A stretch of 36,731 nt of DNA from Bdellovibrionales bacterium (GCA_018969905.1 JAGWXK010000015.1:1-36731), one strand, 5' to 3'; counted from the stretch's first letter, positions 18,509 to 27,421 are shown. Numbers and translations are program-made. Notes: generated by a model from the letters alone, not told the origin.

Positions 18509-19979
18509 GCTCGAAATATCTCACCAAAACCTGGTTGTTCAATTTGTTCACATCCGGAATCCGCGCGATCATGTCGTCCGGAAAATAAAGAAGGTTCTTC
18601 ACGGTGTCTGCGTTCACAAACCGGAGTCCCGCCGGAAACCGCTCGGGGGGCCGGAAATCGCCCCTCATTCCGATGACAAAACCCCATTCGCCAAAGGACG
18701 GCACCCACGCATGATAAGGGACGGTTTTCAGGCCGGTGGACTTCAGGGTGTTCTCCACGCACCAAAACGACTTTTTCGCGACATAGGGTGAGGTGCTCTG
18801 GATCACGAGGATTCCTTGCGGAGCAAGCGCTTCCTTCAAAACCCGGTAAAACGAGTTCGAATAAAGCTTCCCGATCGAGTAGTTGCTGGGATCGGGGAAA
18901 TCCACGGCGATGAAATCATAGGTGTCCTTTTGATCGCGTAGCCAGACAAATGCGTCTTCATTCAACACCCTGACCTTCGGATCTTTGAGGGAGTTTCCGT
19001 TCAGCGAGGTGAGGGAATCGTGGTTCCGGAACAGATCCGTCATGGAGGAGTCCAGATCGACGAGGGTGACGGATTCAACTGAGGGGTACTTCAGGATCTC
19101 GCGCACGGCAAGCCCGTCTCCGCCCCCGAGCACAAGTACCTTTCTTGGCGAGGGGAGTGCCGCAAGCCCGACATGAACCAGGGCTTCATGGTAGCGGTAT
19201 TCATCCCGCGAGCTGAACTGAAGGTTTCCATTCAAAAAAAGCCGCAAATCCCCGGGGGCCCGGGTGATCACGATCCGTTGATAGCGCGAGGACTTTGAAT
19301 AGATGACCTGGTCCTGATAACTCGCAGTTTCGGCAAAGCTCATGATTTTGTCCGAATAGACAAACCCAAAAACCAGCAGGATCAGGATCAGGATCGCAGA
19401 GCTGCGAAGCAGTCTCGCCCAAACCACTTCCCGTCCGAGCAGCACGAGCACCCACAGGGCCACGCCCGCATTCAGGATTCCGAAGAAGAACCCCGTGCGG
19501 ACCATGCCGAGGTGGGGTACCAGCACGAGGGGAAACAGCAGGGACGCAAGCAGGGCCCCGACGTAATCGAAGGTGAACACCTGGGAAACCAGATCCTTGA
19601 ATTCGAAGCGATCCTTGAGGATCCGCATGAGAAGAGGGATCTCGAGTCCGACCAGGGTTCCGGTGATGGTCACCAAAAGATACAACAGCACCCGGAAATA
19701 CCGGACGTGCTCGAAGGCGGTGAACAGGATTGCGGCAGAGCAACCGCCCACGAGCCCGACGAGCAGTTCCACCTGGATGAAGACGAAGACCAGGTTCCCG
19801 CGAACATATTTCGACAAGAAGGACCCGATCCCCATCGAAAACAGGTACACCCCGATGACCGTTGAAAACTGGGTGATTGAGTCCCCGAGCAGGTAACTGG
19901 CCAGGGCCCCCGAGATGAGCTCATAGATCAGCCCGCAGGTGGCGATTACAAATACCGAGAACAGCAGCAGGTACGGCAC
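18483..19979 (-). CDS. Spermidine synthase-like protein with N-terminal multi-TM domain
   Basis: About 7 N-terminal hydrophobic helices; VLVLGGGDGLAVREILKYPSVESVTLVDLDSSMTDL and DTYDFIAVDFPDPSNYSIGKLYSNSFYRVLKEAL. Confidence 0.92.
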   Translation of the reverse strand: MPYLLLFSVFVIATCGLIYELISGALASYLLGDSITQFSTVIGVYLFSMGIGSFLSKYVRGNLVFVFIQVELLVGLVGGCSAAILFTAFEHVRYFRVLLYLLVTITGTLVGLEIPLLMRILKDRFEFKDLVSQVFTFDYVGALLASLLFPLVLVPHLGMVRTGFFFGILNAGVALWVLVLLGREVVWARLLRSSAILILILLVFGFVYSDKIMSFAETASYQDQVIYSKSSRYQRIVITRAPGDLRLFLNGNLQFSSRDEYRYHEALVHVGLAALPSPRKVLVLGGGDGLAVREILKYPSVESVTLVDLDSSMTDLFRNHDSLTSLNGNSLKDPKVRVLNEDAFVWLRDQKDTYDFIAVDFPDPSNYSIGKLYSNSFYRVLKEALAPQGILVIQSTSPYVAKKSFWCVENTLKSTGLKTVPYHAWVPSFGEWGFVIGMRGDFRPPERFPAGLRFVNADTVKNLLYFPDDMIARIPDVNKLNNQVLVRYFEHEWSEYIH

Positions 19980-19984
19980 GCCAT

Positions 19985-20203
19985 CTACCCGTGAATCGCG
20001 GATGCGATGATGTGGGCAATGGCCAGGGTCATGGACCCGGCGGCCACCGCGAGCGCGATGTTGTGCTCTTCGACGATTTCCTTCCAGAGATTGCCCGGGG
20101 TCACCTTGTCAAAGATGAAAAAAGAAATCCAGAGCACCACCAGTCCGATGATTGAATACAGGATCGAGGCCAGTACCGTTTTCATATTGATCATTTGTTC
20201 CAT
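19985..20203 (-). CDS. DUF350 (YjfL-like) small membrane protein
   Basis: MEQMINMKTVLASILYSIIGLVVLWISFFIFDKVTPGNLWKEIVEEHNIALAVAAGSMTLAIAHIIASAIHG; start reassigned from 20428 to 20203 with AAAGGAGAA upstream. Confidence 0.85.
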   Translation of the reverse strand: MEQMINMKTVLASILYSIIGLVVLWISFFIFDKVTPGNLWKEIVEEHNIALAVAAGSMTLAIAHIIASAIHG

Positions 20204-20229
20204 TCGAATTCTCCTTTTTTTCAGTTTGG

Positions 20230-20367
20230 TTATTTGTGAAAGACGCTGCGCCCCTTCGGATTCCAGTTTCCGGTGCTGAGTGCATGACCCAACGACCAAC
20301 CGGAACGGTTTGCGATGAAAAGGGTGATACAGACCAGCGTGCCGAAAATCAGGTAGGGGGTTTTCAT
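20230..20367 (-). CDS. 45-aa single-TM small protein (not in ORF track)
   Basis: MKTPYLIFGTLVCITLFIANRSGWSLGHALSTGNWNPKGRSVFHK*; ATGA overlap with the stop of the DUF4178 gene and 26 nt before the DUF350 start. Confidence 0.65.
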   Translation of the reverse strand: MKTPYLIFGTLVCITLFIANRSGWSLGHALSTGNWNPKGRSVFHK

Positions 20368-21641
20368 TCTTCATCCTTATGGACGTGGTACGGCGAAAAG
20401 TCGCTTTGGGACCAACGGGCCATCTCAAACCTTTTTTGGCGCCAGATCAGGAGTAGGGGGAAAATCGAGATCAGAAAGAGTGCCATGAGGAAGTTGGACA
20501 TCGGAATCGCACCCCGTTTGACCGTAATCGAGTAAAGAATGTCGGGCATTGAGCTCGAACCCTCCAGGTTCAGGTGGTACTTGCCATCGGGAACGGCAGG
20601 AAGAATGGCAGAGGTGTACCTCGAGCCTTCGCTCCAAAGCCCCTCATCATCACGGCCCTCGTAATATTCGACCCCCAGTTCGAGTTCGTCGACATCTCCG
20701 GTGGTCTCATTGACCAGGTCCATCTGGGACTCAAACCAATGATTCAACACGGGGGCATGCAGTCCGATCTTAACTCCGGTTTCGCCGCCCGTGAGCTCGA
20801 AGGAGGGGCTGGTTTTGGTTTTGACGGGGTCCGTGCGATCGTACGAATACCCTCCGGAGTAGACCTCTTTTTCTCCGGTGATCACAATGGACAGGAATTG
20901 GATCATCATGATTGCGATGAGGAACAGCCCCCAAATCTTGAGGAGCTCCTTCACCCTGCCTGCCAGGAGATCGGGTTGGTTCGGCGCCACTCCGATCGCT
21001 ACCGGCATCGGGGTTGTGATCTTGAACCCTTCCCGGACTTCGTCAGGACTCAGGTACTCTCCGATCGAGTACGTGATTTCCGTTTTGCTTTTTTCGATCG
21101 AGAGCATTTCGGGAGGGCAGATCAGGTCCCGGGTGGCGACGGTTTCGCCCACGAAGACGAGCCAATAGAACTCGCCCACCACATATTGAACCGTGGCCCT
21201 TCCATTGTGATAAAGCCGGTAGGTGCGGCCCATGTGGAGAACGGACTCTCCTTTCGGGTTTTTCGGAGGGTCCTTCAGGGGCAACACGTAATTCCAATGA
21301 CCATCCGCTTCGGTGAGCCAGCGATACCCGCGCATCGGATTGTAAAGCAGGTATTCACTCCAGACAAAGTAGGATTCCACATCCATTCTCGTCATGAAGC
21401 CGATGACTTCCCAGAGTTGCCCGCGAATCCTGCCCCTTTGGCCCAAAGGAATCACCTGGGGAACATTGAGTCTGGAGGCCGCCTCGCTCAGGATCCGGTG
21501 GTTTTCATCACGGGCGTCGATCACTGACTTGCACGAAGTGCAAACCACGCTGATGGTGTCGCCGGGCACCCGGATTTGCACCGTGGAACCGCACAAGGGA
21601 CAATTGAAAACCTTTGCCTTCGGAGCGGTTTCACCAGCCAT
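20364..21641 (-). CDS. DUF4178-domain protein with N-terminal zinc ribbon and two TM segments
   Basis: CPLCGSTVQIRVPGDTISVVCTSC; LGQRGRIRGQLWEVIGFMTR...WSEYLLYNPMRGYRWLTEADGHWNYVLPL. Confidence 0.85.
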   Translation of the reverse strand: MAGETAPKAKVFNCPLCGSTVQIRVPGDTISVVCTSCKSVIDARDENHRILSEAASRLNVPQVIPLGQRGRIRGQLWEVIGFMTRMDVESYFVWSEYLLYNPMRGYRWLTEADGHWNYVLPLKDPPKNPKGESVLHMGRTYRLYHNGRATVQYVVGEFYWLVFVGETVATRDLICPPEMLSIEKSKTEITYSIGEYLSPDEVREGFKITTPMPVAIGVAPNQPDLLAGRVKELLKIWGLFLIAIMMIQFLSIVITGEKEVYSGGYSYDRTDPVKTKTSPSFELTGGETGVKIGLHAPVLNHWFESQMDLVNETTGDVDELELGVEYYEGRDDEGLWSEGSRYTSAILPAVPDGKYHLNLEGSSSMPDILYSITVKRGAIPMSNFLMALFLISIFPLLLIWRQKRFEMARWSQSDFSPYHVHKDEE

Positions 21642-22263
21642 CGATTTCCCTCAAGCCCGTCAGCTTCAACTCATCCAGATCCACATACTTCCCGGTGAAC
21701 AGTCTGACCCCGTCTTCCGAATAGTCGATGCAGGCGAATTCCCCGCCCTCCCGGCTCAGGTCCACACTCGTGCTGACCCGTCCTTTCGGACACTTCATCG
21801 GCAGTTCGCCCTCGCTTCCCGCACAGGTGGCCTCTTTGATGTCATCCACATGGAATTCGAGGTTTTTCAGGAGCTTCAGGGTCTGTCCGGCTTCCAGGGT
21901 CTCCCGCCGGGGAACCCCGGAGAGGTTGGATTCGGAAAAGCTCATCATGAAACTGCCCTGCGCTTCCGCAAGCCAGCCTTCTTTTGCATTTTCAAAAAGC
22001 ACGTACCACTCGTTCCAGGAGCCGCCCTCCCAGCGGACTTTCAGGCGTCCCACGATCTCAAAGGCGGAATTTTCAAATTTTCCGCGGGTCCCGATCTGAA
22101 GCGGACTCATGTCCGCGGGCAGCTCGGCCATTTTCCCGAGGGTTTCAAGGTTCAAGTCATGACGAACCACCATGGAGGAACAATAGGTACACACTCCGAA
22201 TACCGAGACCTTCGACTTGAAAATGATTTCCGCCCCGCAGGCGGGGCAGCCAAGCTTTAGCAT
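21631..22263 (-). CDS. DUF4178-domain protein with N-terminal zinc ribbon
   Basis: CPACGAEIIFKSKVSVFGVCTYCSSMVV; IGTRGKFENSAFEIVGRLKVRWEGGSWNEWYVLFENAKEGWLAEAQGSF. Confidence 0.85.
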   Translation of the reverse strand: MLKLGCPACGAEIIFKSKVSVFGVCTYCSSMVVRHDLNLETLGKMAELPADMSPLQIGTRGKFENSAFEIVGRLKVRWEGGSWNEWYVLFENAKEGWLAEAQGSFMMSFSESNLSGVPRRETLEAGQTLKLLKNLEFHVDDIKEATCAGSEGELPMKCPKGRVSTSVDLSREGGEFACIDYSEDGVRLFTGKYVDLDELKLTGLREIDGW

Positions 22264-22267
22264 GGGG

Positions 22268-23254
22268 TCAGGTGATCTTTTTCAGGAGTTCGGCTTTTTT
22301 GGCATCAAATTCGCTTTGGGTGATCACACCCTTGACGAGAAGGTCGTGCAATTTCTGGATCGTGACGACCGGATCTTCTCCACCCGCGGAAGAACCCTGG
22401 CCTTGCAATGCGCCCATCATCGCTTGTCCGATGGCGACGCCGGCCCCCATTCCGGCGCCGACTCCGGCGGCACCGCCTTCATTCGCGGCGGCAGTCGAGA
22501 TGCTTTCTGCCGCTTGAAACTTTGCGTAGGAGTTCAGGTCCCCGACCATTTTCATGGAAGCGGCCGTGTCGAGGCGCGTTTGGAGCTCTTCCGGAAGCGA
22601 TACGCTCTGGACGAGGAAGCTTTGAAGTTCGAGTCCGTACTCCGCGATTGCCGGCTTCAAGGCCTCCTTCAGCGATTCCGAGAATTTCATCTGATTTGCA
22701 GCCATGTCGAGGAAGGCGACCTGGGATGAGCCAAGGAAGCTTGCAATCGAAGTGAGAATGGTCGCACGCAGCTGGCCCTCGAGCTCCTCTGCCGAGTATT
22801 TTGAGCGGGTGCCGCTGATTTTCTTGAAAAACACCTTCGGATTTTTCAAGCGGTAGGAATAGGCACCGTGCGCGCGGATCCGGATCGGGCCGTATTCGCG
22901 ATCGCGGATGACGATGGCGTTCGGGGTTCCCCAGCGCTGGTCGATCTGCTCGCGGGTCGAAAAGAAGTAGACATCCGATTTGAAGGGCGATTTGAAAAGC
23001 TTGTCCCAGTTCTTCAAGCTGGTGAGAACGGGAAGGGTCTGGGTGGTCAGGGTGTGCAAACCGGGCTCGAAGAGATCGGCAATTTCACCTTCGTTCACGA
23101 ACAGTGCAAGCTGCGATTCCCGAACCGTAAGTTTCGCACCATTTTGGATCTCCTGGTCTTCCATGGGGATCCGGCAGGCAAGGATTCCGTTCTCTTCCTC
23201 ATTCCATTCGATGACATCAATGAATTGCTTTTTGAAAAGTCCGCCGATTCCCAT
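22268..23254 (-). CDS. SPFH-like (YdjI/virion-core-like) protein with C-terminal SHOCT domain
   Basis: MGIGGLFKKQFIDVIEWNEEENGILACRIPMEDQEIQNGAKLTVRESQLALFVNEGEI; C-term VVTIQKLHDLLVKGVITQSEFDAKKAELLKKI; start reassigned to ATG 23254 with GGAGAGGG upstream. Confidence 0.9.
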   Translation of the reverse strand: MGIGGLFKKQFIDVIEWNEEENGILACRIPMEDQEIQNGAKLTVRESQLALFVNEGEIADLFEPGLHTLTTQTLPVLTSLKNWDKLFKSPFKSDVYFFSTREQIDQRWGTPNAIVIRDREYGPIRIRAHGAYSYRLKNPKVFFKKISGTRSKYSAEELEGQLRATILTSIASFLGSSQVAFLDMAANQMKFSESLKEALKPAIAEYGLELQSFLVQSVSLPEELQTRLDTAASMKMVGDLNSYAKFQAAESISTAAANEGGAAGVGAGMGAGVAIGQAMMGALQGQGSSAGGEDPVVTIQKLHDLLVKGVITQSEFDAKKAELLKKIT

Positions 23255-23370
23255 AAATCCCTCTCCGCATGCCCGAAGACACTGCTTGCAATGGTGGGTT
23301 GTGTGGAAGGAATTTACCCGAAAAAAACGAATCAACGCAAGAAAAATGGTCGTGTTTCGGAGGAAAGGTG

Positions 23371-24147
23371 ATGGTAGCCTTTCCCTCCATGAACTCTAAC
23401 CGTCTTCCAGCCCCGCGACCGGGTGCCCCCGACCGGAAAATACGGGTTTGGTCCGCGTCCGCGGGAGGAATTCTCCTTGCGATCGCATGGTTTTCAGGCG
23501 TGGTCTCCACCCTCGTCGCCCTCACGGGTTTGATTTTGGGAGCGCTCCTGTTCTGGATTTTTCGATGGTACCGGAAAGCGGATCAGGCCGCCCGGGATGC
23601 GCTCCCCGATCCCGCCCGCGCGGAGCAAAAAGAGCGGATCCGGATGATCCGCAAAGTGCGTTATCTTGAAAATGTCGGAGATCTCGGCGAGAGGGTGGCT
23701 TCCCAGGCCGAGCAAATCCCGGAGCGCATGGATCACTTTGTGAAGATGCTCGGGCTCAAATTTGATTCCGGTGAACTGGCGTTCCAGAGGTACCTTTCCG
23801 CAGCCGAAACCACCCGCCTTGCGCTTTTGGATCAGCTCCAGTTGGCAGCGGCGGCGTTGGGGGCTCTTGGAGCCGCAAGGGTCGGAACCGAAGAAGATTC
23901 TCCTGCCATCCGGGAACGCCTTGAACTCAGGGCGGAACAGGAAGGAAAGATCCGCGGAATCCTCGAATTCAACGAAAGAGCGCTGACGGAACTCGATCGG
24001 GTTTCCGCCGCAATCAGCGAAGTACGGACCTCGCGCGGGCTTACGGATGTCGCACTTGAGGATGTGCTCAAAGAACTCGCGGAGCTCGCGGGGCGTGCAA
24101 AAAAGTATTCAAATCCCGAATCGGAAGGAAAATCGAAAGATGAGTGA
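23371..24147 (+). CDS. Membrane-anchored coiled-coil protein, XpaC-like by position and architecture
   Basis: Start at ATG 23371 behind GGAGGAAAGGTG; N-terminal hydrophobic pair GGILLAIAWFSGVVSTLVALTGLILGALLFWIF; immediately precedes and overlaps telA. Confidence 0.6.
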   Translation: MVAFPSMNSNRLPAPRPGAPDRKIRVWSASAGGILLAIAWFSGVVSTLVALTGLILGALLFWIFRWYRKADQAARDALPDPARAEQKERIRMIRKVRYLENVGDLGERVASQAEQIPERMDHFVKMLGLKFDSGELAFQRYLSAAETTRLALLDQLQLAAAALGALGAARVGTEEDSPAIRERLELRAEQEGKIRGILEFNERALTELDRVSAAISEVRTSRGLTDVALEDVLKELAELAGRAKKYSNPESEGKSKDE

Positions 24148-25351
24148 TAAAAAAACCAATGGTGATCCAACCCGTAATCTCGCAGTGATTTCGCAGGAGG
24201 AGGTAAAAAAAGAGCTTCAAACCGGCACCTCCGGTATGCCCGCGCTGGATCCGGGAGAGGAGAAGGATCTGGATGCGAAGGCGGATGGATTCGTAAAGCA
24301 GCTCATTGAGTTCTCACCCGGAGCGATGGATCAGGAAGTGGACCGGAAGCGCTCGGTTGAACAGATGGGAATTGAGGCCCAGAAAGATGCTGCAAGACGA
24401 AGCGAGATGCTGAAGCAGCCCCTGACCGCGCTTTCGCGCAGGGCCGAGGATGGCGGAGAGGTGGCCAATGCTTTGATCGGGCTCAAGATGAAGGTCGAGG
24501 AGCTTGATCCTGGCAAGTTCGACTTTGAGGCGGGCTGGTTTTCGAGGACACTTGGGCGGTTGCCCGGTGTTGGAACGCCGATCAAACGGTATTTTTCGAA
24601 ATTTGAGAGCGCTCAGACCGTGATCCAGTCCATCATCCGTTCGCTCAAGGATGGAAAAGAGAGACTGCTCAGGGACAATGTCACGCTCTCCGAGGACCAA
24701 AAGCTCATGCGGGAGTGCACCCACAAATTGGACAAGGCCATCCGCCTCGGACAATTGATCGATCAGAAAATCCAGCACAGGCTGGAGCGTGAGATCCCGG
24801 TGGACGATCCAAGGCACCGGTTCATTTCAGAGGAGCTTTTGTTTCCCCTGCGCCAGCGGGTGATGGATCTTCAGCAGCAGTTGGTGGTCAATCAACAGGG
24901 GGTTTTGGCCGCGGAAATCATCATTCGAAACAACAAGGAGCTCGCCCGCGGGGTGGACCGCTCCCTGATGGTGACAGTAACGGCCCTTGAAGTGGGGGCC
25001 ACAGTCGCCTTGGCGCTTGCGAATCAAAAGATCGTGCTCGAGAAGATCGATGCGGTCAGCAAGACGACTTCGGATCTGATCGCCGGAACCGCAGCCCGTC
25101 TGAAAACCCAAGGCGTGGAAATCCACAAACAGGCCTCCTCGGCCCAGCTGAACATCGAGTCGCTGAAGGCGGCTTTTGCCGACATCCGAACTGCGATGGA
25201 GGATATTTCGAATTTCCGGGTTCAGGCGCTTCCGGGCATGGCGGCCTCGGTTCTTGAACTCGACAAACTGAGCCGCGAAACCGAGAAGACCATTCGGAAG
25301 ATGGAAGAGGGCAATCAGGCCAAGCCCGCGCTCAAGATCGACGTGGATTGA
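24140..25351 (+). CDS. Toxic anion resistance (TelA) family protein
   Basis: FMRRR-like/IQSIIRSLKDGKERLLRDNVTLSEDQKLM and LMVTVTALEVGATVALALANQKIVLEKIDAVSKTTSDLIAGTAARL; start MSDKKTNGD at 24140. Confidence 0.88.
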   Translation: MSDKKTNGDPTRNLAVISQEEVKKELQTGTSGMPALDPGEEKDLDAKADGFVKQLIEFSPGAMDQEVDRKRSVEQMGIEAQKDAARRSEMLKQPLTALSRRAEDGGEVANALIGLKMKVEELDPGKFDFEAGWFSRTLGRLPGVGTPIKRYFSKFESAQTVIQSIIRSLKDGKERLLRDNVTLSEDQKLMRECTHKLDKAIRLGQLIDQKIQHRLEREIPVDDPRHRFISEELLFPLRQRVMDLQQQLVVNQQGVLAAEIIIRNNKELARGVDRSLMVTVTALEVGATVALALANQKIVLEKIDAVSKTTSDLIAGTAARLKTQGVEIHKQASSAQLNIESLKAAFADIRTAMEDISNFRVQALPGMAASVLELDKLSRETEKTIRKMEEGNQAKPALKIDVD

Positions 25352-26774
25352 ATCGCCAATCTTTTCGTGAAACGGGTCTTTCCCGCGGAAGGGGGAGCGC
25401 AGTGACCCCGTCATCCGCCCGGCAAAACGGGCGGGGCTTGCCTTGGTGATCATGCACGAGGGCCCAGGCTCGCTCGCGGAGCTCACCCGAAACCATCCGT
25501 GTTTTTACTATCTCCTGAAAGATTCCGAAGCTTGCTCGCGGCGTGCGCAGGAGGCCATTCTTCCGCTCCACCGACCAGAGCCCGAACTTCGGGCAATAGC
25601 CATCCGACCACTCAAGATTGTCCGAGAGCGTCCACACAAAGTATCCGCGCACCGGGATCTGTTCCTGAAGCGCGTGTTCCACCGCTTTCAAATGTTCGAT
25701 CAGATAGGCGGGTCTCAGCCAGTCCGTGGAGTCGGCAATGCCGTTCTCGGTGATCAGAATCGGAAGCCCTTTGAAGCGTTGGCTGATTTCGCGCAAAAGC
25801 TCAAGAAGGCCGTTCGGATCGATTGCCCGGCCCGCCTCCGAATACTCTTCCTCCGGATCGATGTCGATCTGTGAGCCCTTCATCCACTCCGCGCCGTAGT
25901 AATTGAAGCCGAAGAAATCCATGTGGTTGCGTGCCCGCTCCGGCATGTGCCAATTGAGAATCCGGTCCAGCGCAAACGCAGTGAGACGGTCCTTCCATTT
26001 TTTTGCCCGGTAACGGGCCATATTGTGAGCAAGACCGATCTTGATTCCTGGAAACTTCGAATGGGCCCAGGTGTGAAGCTCGTTGTGGGCATCGATCATT
26101 CGGTCCATGGCGTGAATCGCATCGCCACGGAAGGGACCCAGCGAAAAAAAGGACAATGGCGACCGGGTCTCTCCGGGTGGCCACAGGCCTTGGGTGTAGG
26201 CGAGGGACACAAAAATATTCCCCTCATTGAATGTCGCCCACCATTCGACCTCGTCGTGGAATTCCTCGATCAGTTTTTTCGCGAAAGCAAGAAAATGGAT
26301 CTTCATGCGGTCCGTGAGCCAGCCTCCCCCGACTTGCGCCCATTTCGGTATCGAGTGATGCATGATGCTGATCATGATCTTCAGCTTGCGGCCCCGGATC
26401 TTTTGGAGGAGTTTACGGTAGTGAAGAATGGCCCCCTCATCAAAGCGATCCTTTTCGGGCATGATCCGCTGCCAATCGAGTCCAAGACGGTAGACTGAAA
26501 TTCCCGATGCAGACACGGCATCGAGCTCAGGCTCCGGATTCGAGAAAAACCGAAGGCGCGCCGCTGCGTCCGGGGTTTCCTCGAAACCCGAGATTTTTCC
26601 TTGCTTTGCCCAATCACTCCAGATGTCATCCAGTCCATCTTCGGTTTGGGCGGGGGCGGTTGCGATTCCGAATTGGATGGAATCAAGTGGGGCCGAAAGA
26701 GAGGTAGAAGGAAATCCTGAGAATGCAGATGCAAAGATCAGAGACATGGTGTTGAGAAACAAAACGGCTCTCAC
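25332..26774 (-). CDS. Glycoside hydrolase family 1 (beta-glucosidase-like), predicted secreted
   Basis: Acid/base motif WWATFNEGN, nucleophile ILITENGIAD, VRGYFVWTLSDNLEWSDGYCPKFGLWSVER; signal-like N-term. Confidence 0.92.
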   Translation of the reverse strand: MRAVLFLNTMSLIFASAFSGFPSTSLSAPLDSIQFGIATAPAQTEDGLDDIWSDWAKQGKISGFEETPDAAARLRFFSNPEPELDAVSASGISVYRLGLDWQRIMPEKDRFDEGAILHYRKLLQKIRGRKLKIMISIMHHSIPKWAQVGGGWLTDRMKIHFLAFAKKLIEEFHDEVEWWATFNEGNIFVSLAYTQGLWPPGETRSPLSFFSLGPFRGDAIHAMDRMIDAHNELHTWAHSKFPGIKIGLAHNMARYRAKKWKDRLTAFALDRILNWHMPERARNHMDFFGFNYYGAEWMKGSQIDIDPEEEYSEAGRAIDPNGLLELLREISQRFKGLPILITENGIADSTDWLRPAYLIEHLKAVEHALQEQIPVRGYFVWTLSDNLEWSDGYCPKFGLWSVERKNGLLRTPRASFGIFQEIVKTRMVSGELRERAWALVHDHQGKPRPFCRADDGVTALPLPRERPVSRKDWRFNPRRS

Positions 26775-27421
26775 GGGCCGAGCCTCCAGGCTCTTGCGCA
26801 GACGAGGCCAAAAGCGCCGTAGTAGATCAAATTCGGGATGACCCGCACTGCAAACCCGAGATCATTCCAAGGGGGTGACAAACTCAGAATCAGGAGGTCT
26901 GCGACCACCCAAAGGGTATAAAATCCAAGCGAGAGGTTGCGGATCATTCTTGCAGCCGGTTCCTTGTTCAGGTTGGTAAATCGCGAATAAAGAAGAATCC
27001 AGACCAGAAACAAGGCTTCGTAAACCAAAAATAGAATACGGGGCTCTTGGCCGCGGGTCAGGATTCCGGCCAGAATCGGCACCACAAAACAAGCGGCCAC
27101 TCCGCGGGAAGAGAACTTCCGGGAATCCATGGCGAGGAAGATCCGGTAGTCCCCTGCCCAAACAAAAAGGAAAGGAACGATGGAGCTGTACGGTGCCGAG
27201 AGGACGCCAAGTCCAAAGACCTGATTCGCGGAAAGCCAGGCATCGAGCGCGGAAATCAGGGCCCAGAGAAGAATGAAATTTCGAAGCCCGGACCTTTTTT
27301 CCGACTCAAGGGTTCGAATCGAAACCAGCGCCAGGGTTGTGCCCAGAAGGTTTGAAAGCCAGAGCAGAACCGGATGCTGAATCGGACTTTGATAAAAGCT
27401 TTCAAAGAATCCTGCACTCAT
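26771..27421 (-). CDS. Polytopic membrane protein, unknown function
   Basis: About 6-7 hydrophobic segments; 4-nt overlaps with both neighbours. Confidence 0.75.
   Translation of the reverse strand: MSAGFFESFYQSPIQHPVLLWLSNLLGTTLALVSIRTLESEKRSGLRNFILLWALISALDAWLSANQVFGLGVLSAPYSSIVPFLFVWAGDYRIFLAMDSRKFSSRGVAACFVVPILAGILTRGQEPRILFLVYEALFLVWILLYSRFTNLNKEPAARMIRNLSLGFYTLWVVADLLILSLSPPWNDLGFAVRVIPNLIYYGAFGLVCARAWRLGP

Noticed and set aside
20574-21527. 317-aa plus-strand ORF
   Set aside because: Antisense to the DUF4178 gene, which has zinc-ribbon and domain motifs and operonic overlaps; the antisense ORF has none
22217-23399. Plus-strand ORFs opposite the SPFH gene
   Set aside because: Shadow ORFs in GC-rich coding DNA; the opposite strand carries the recognised SPFH/SHOCT protein
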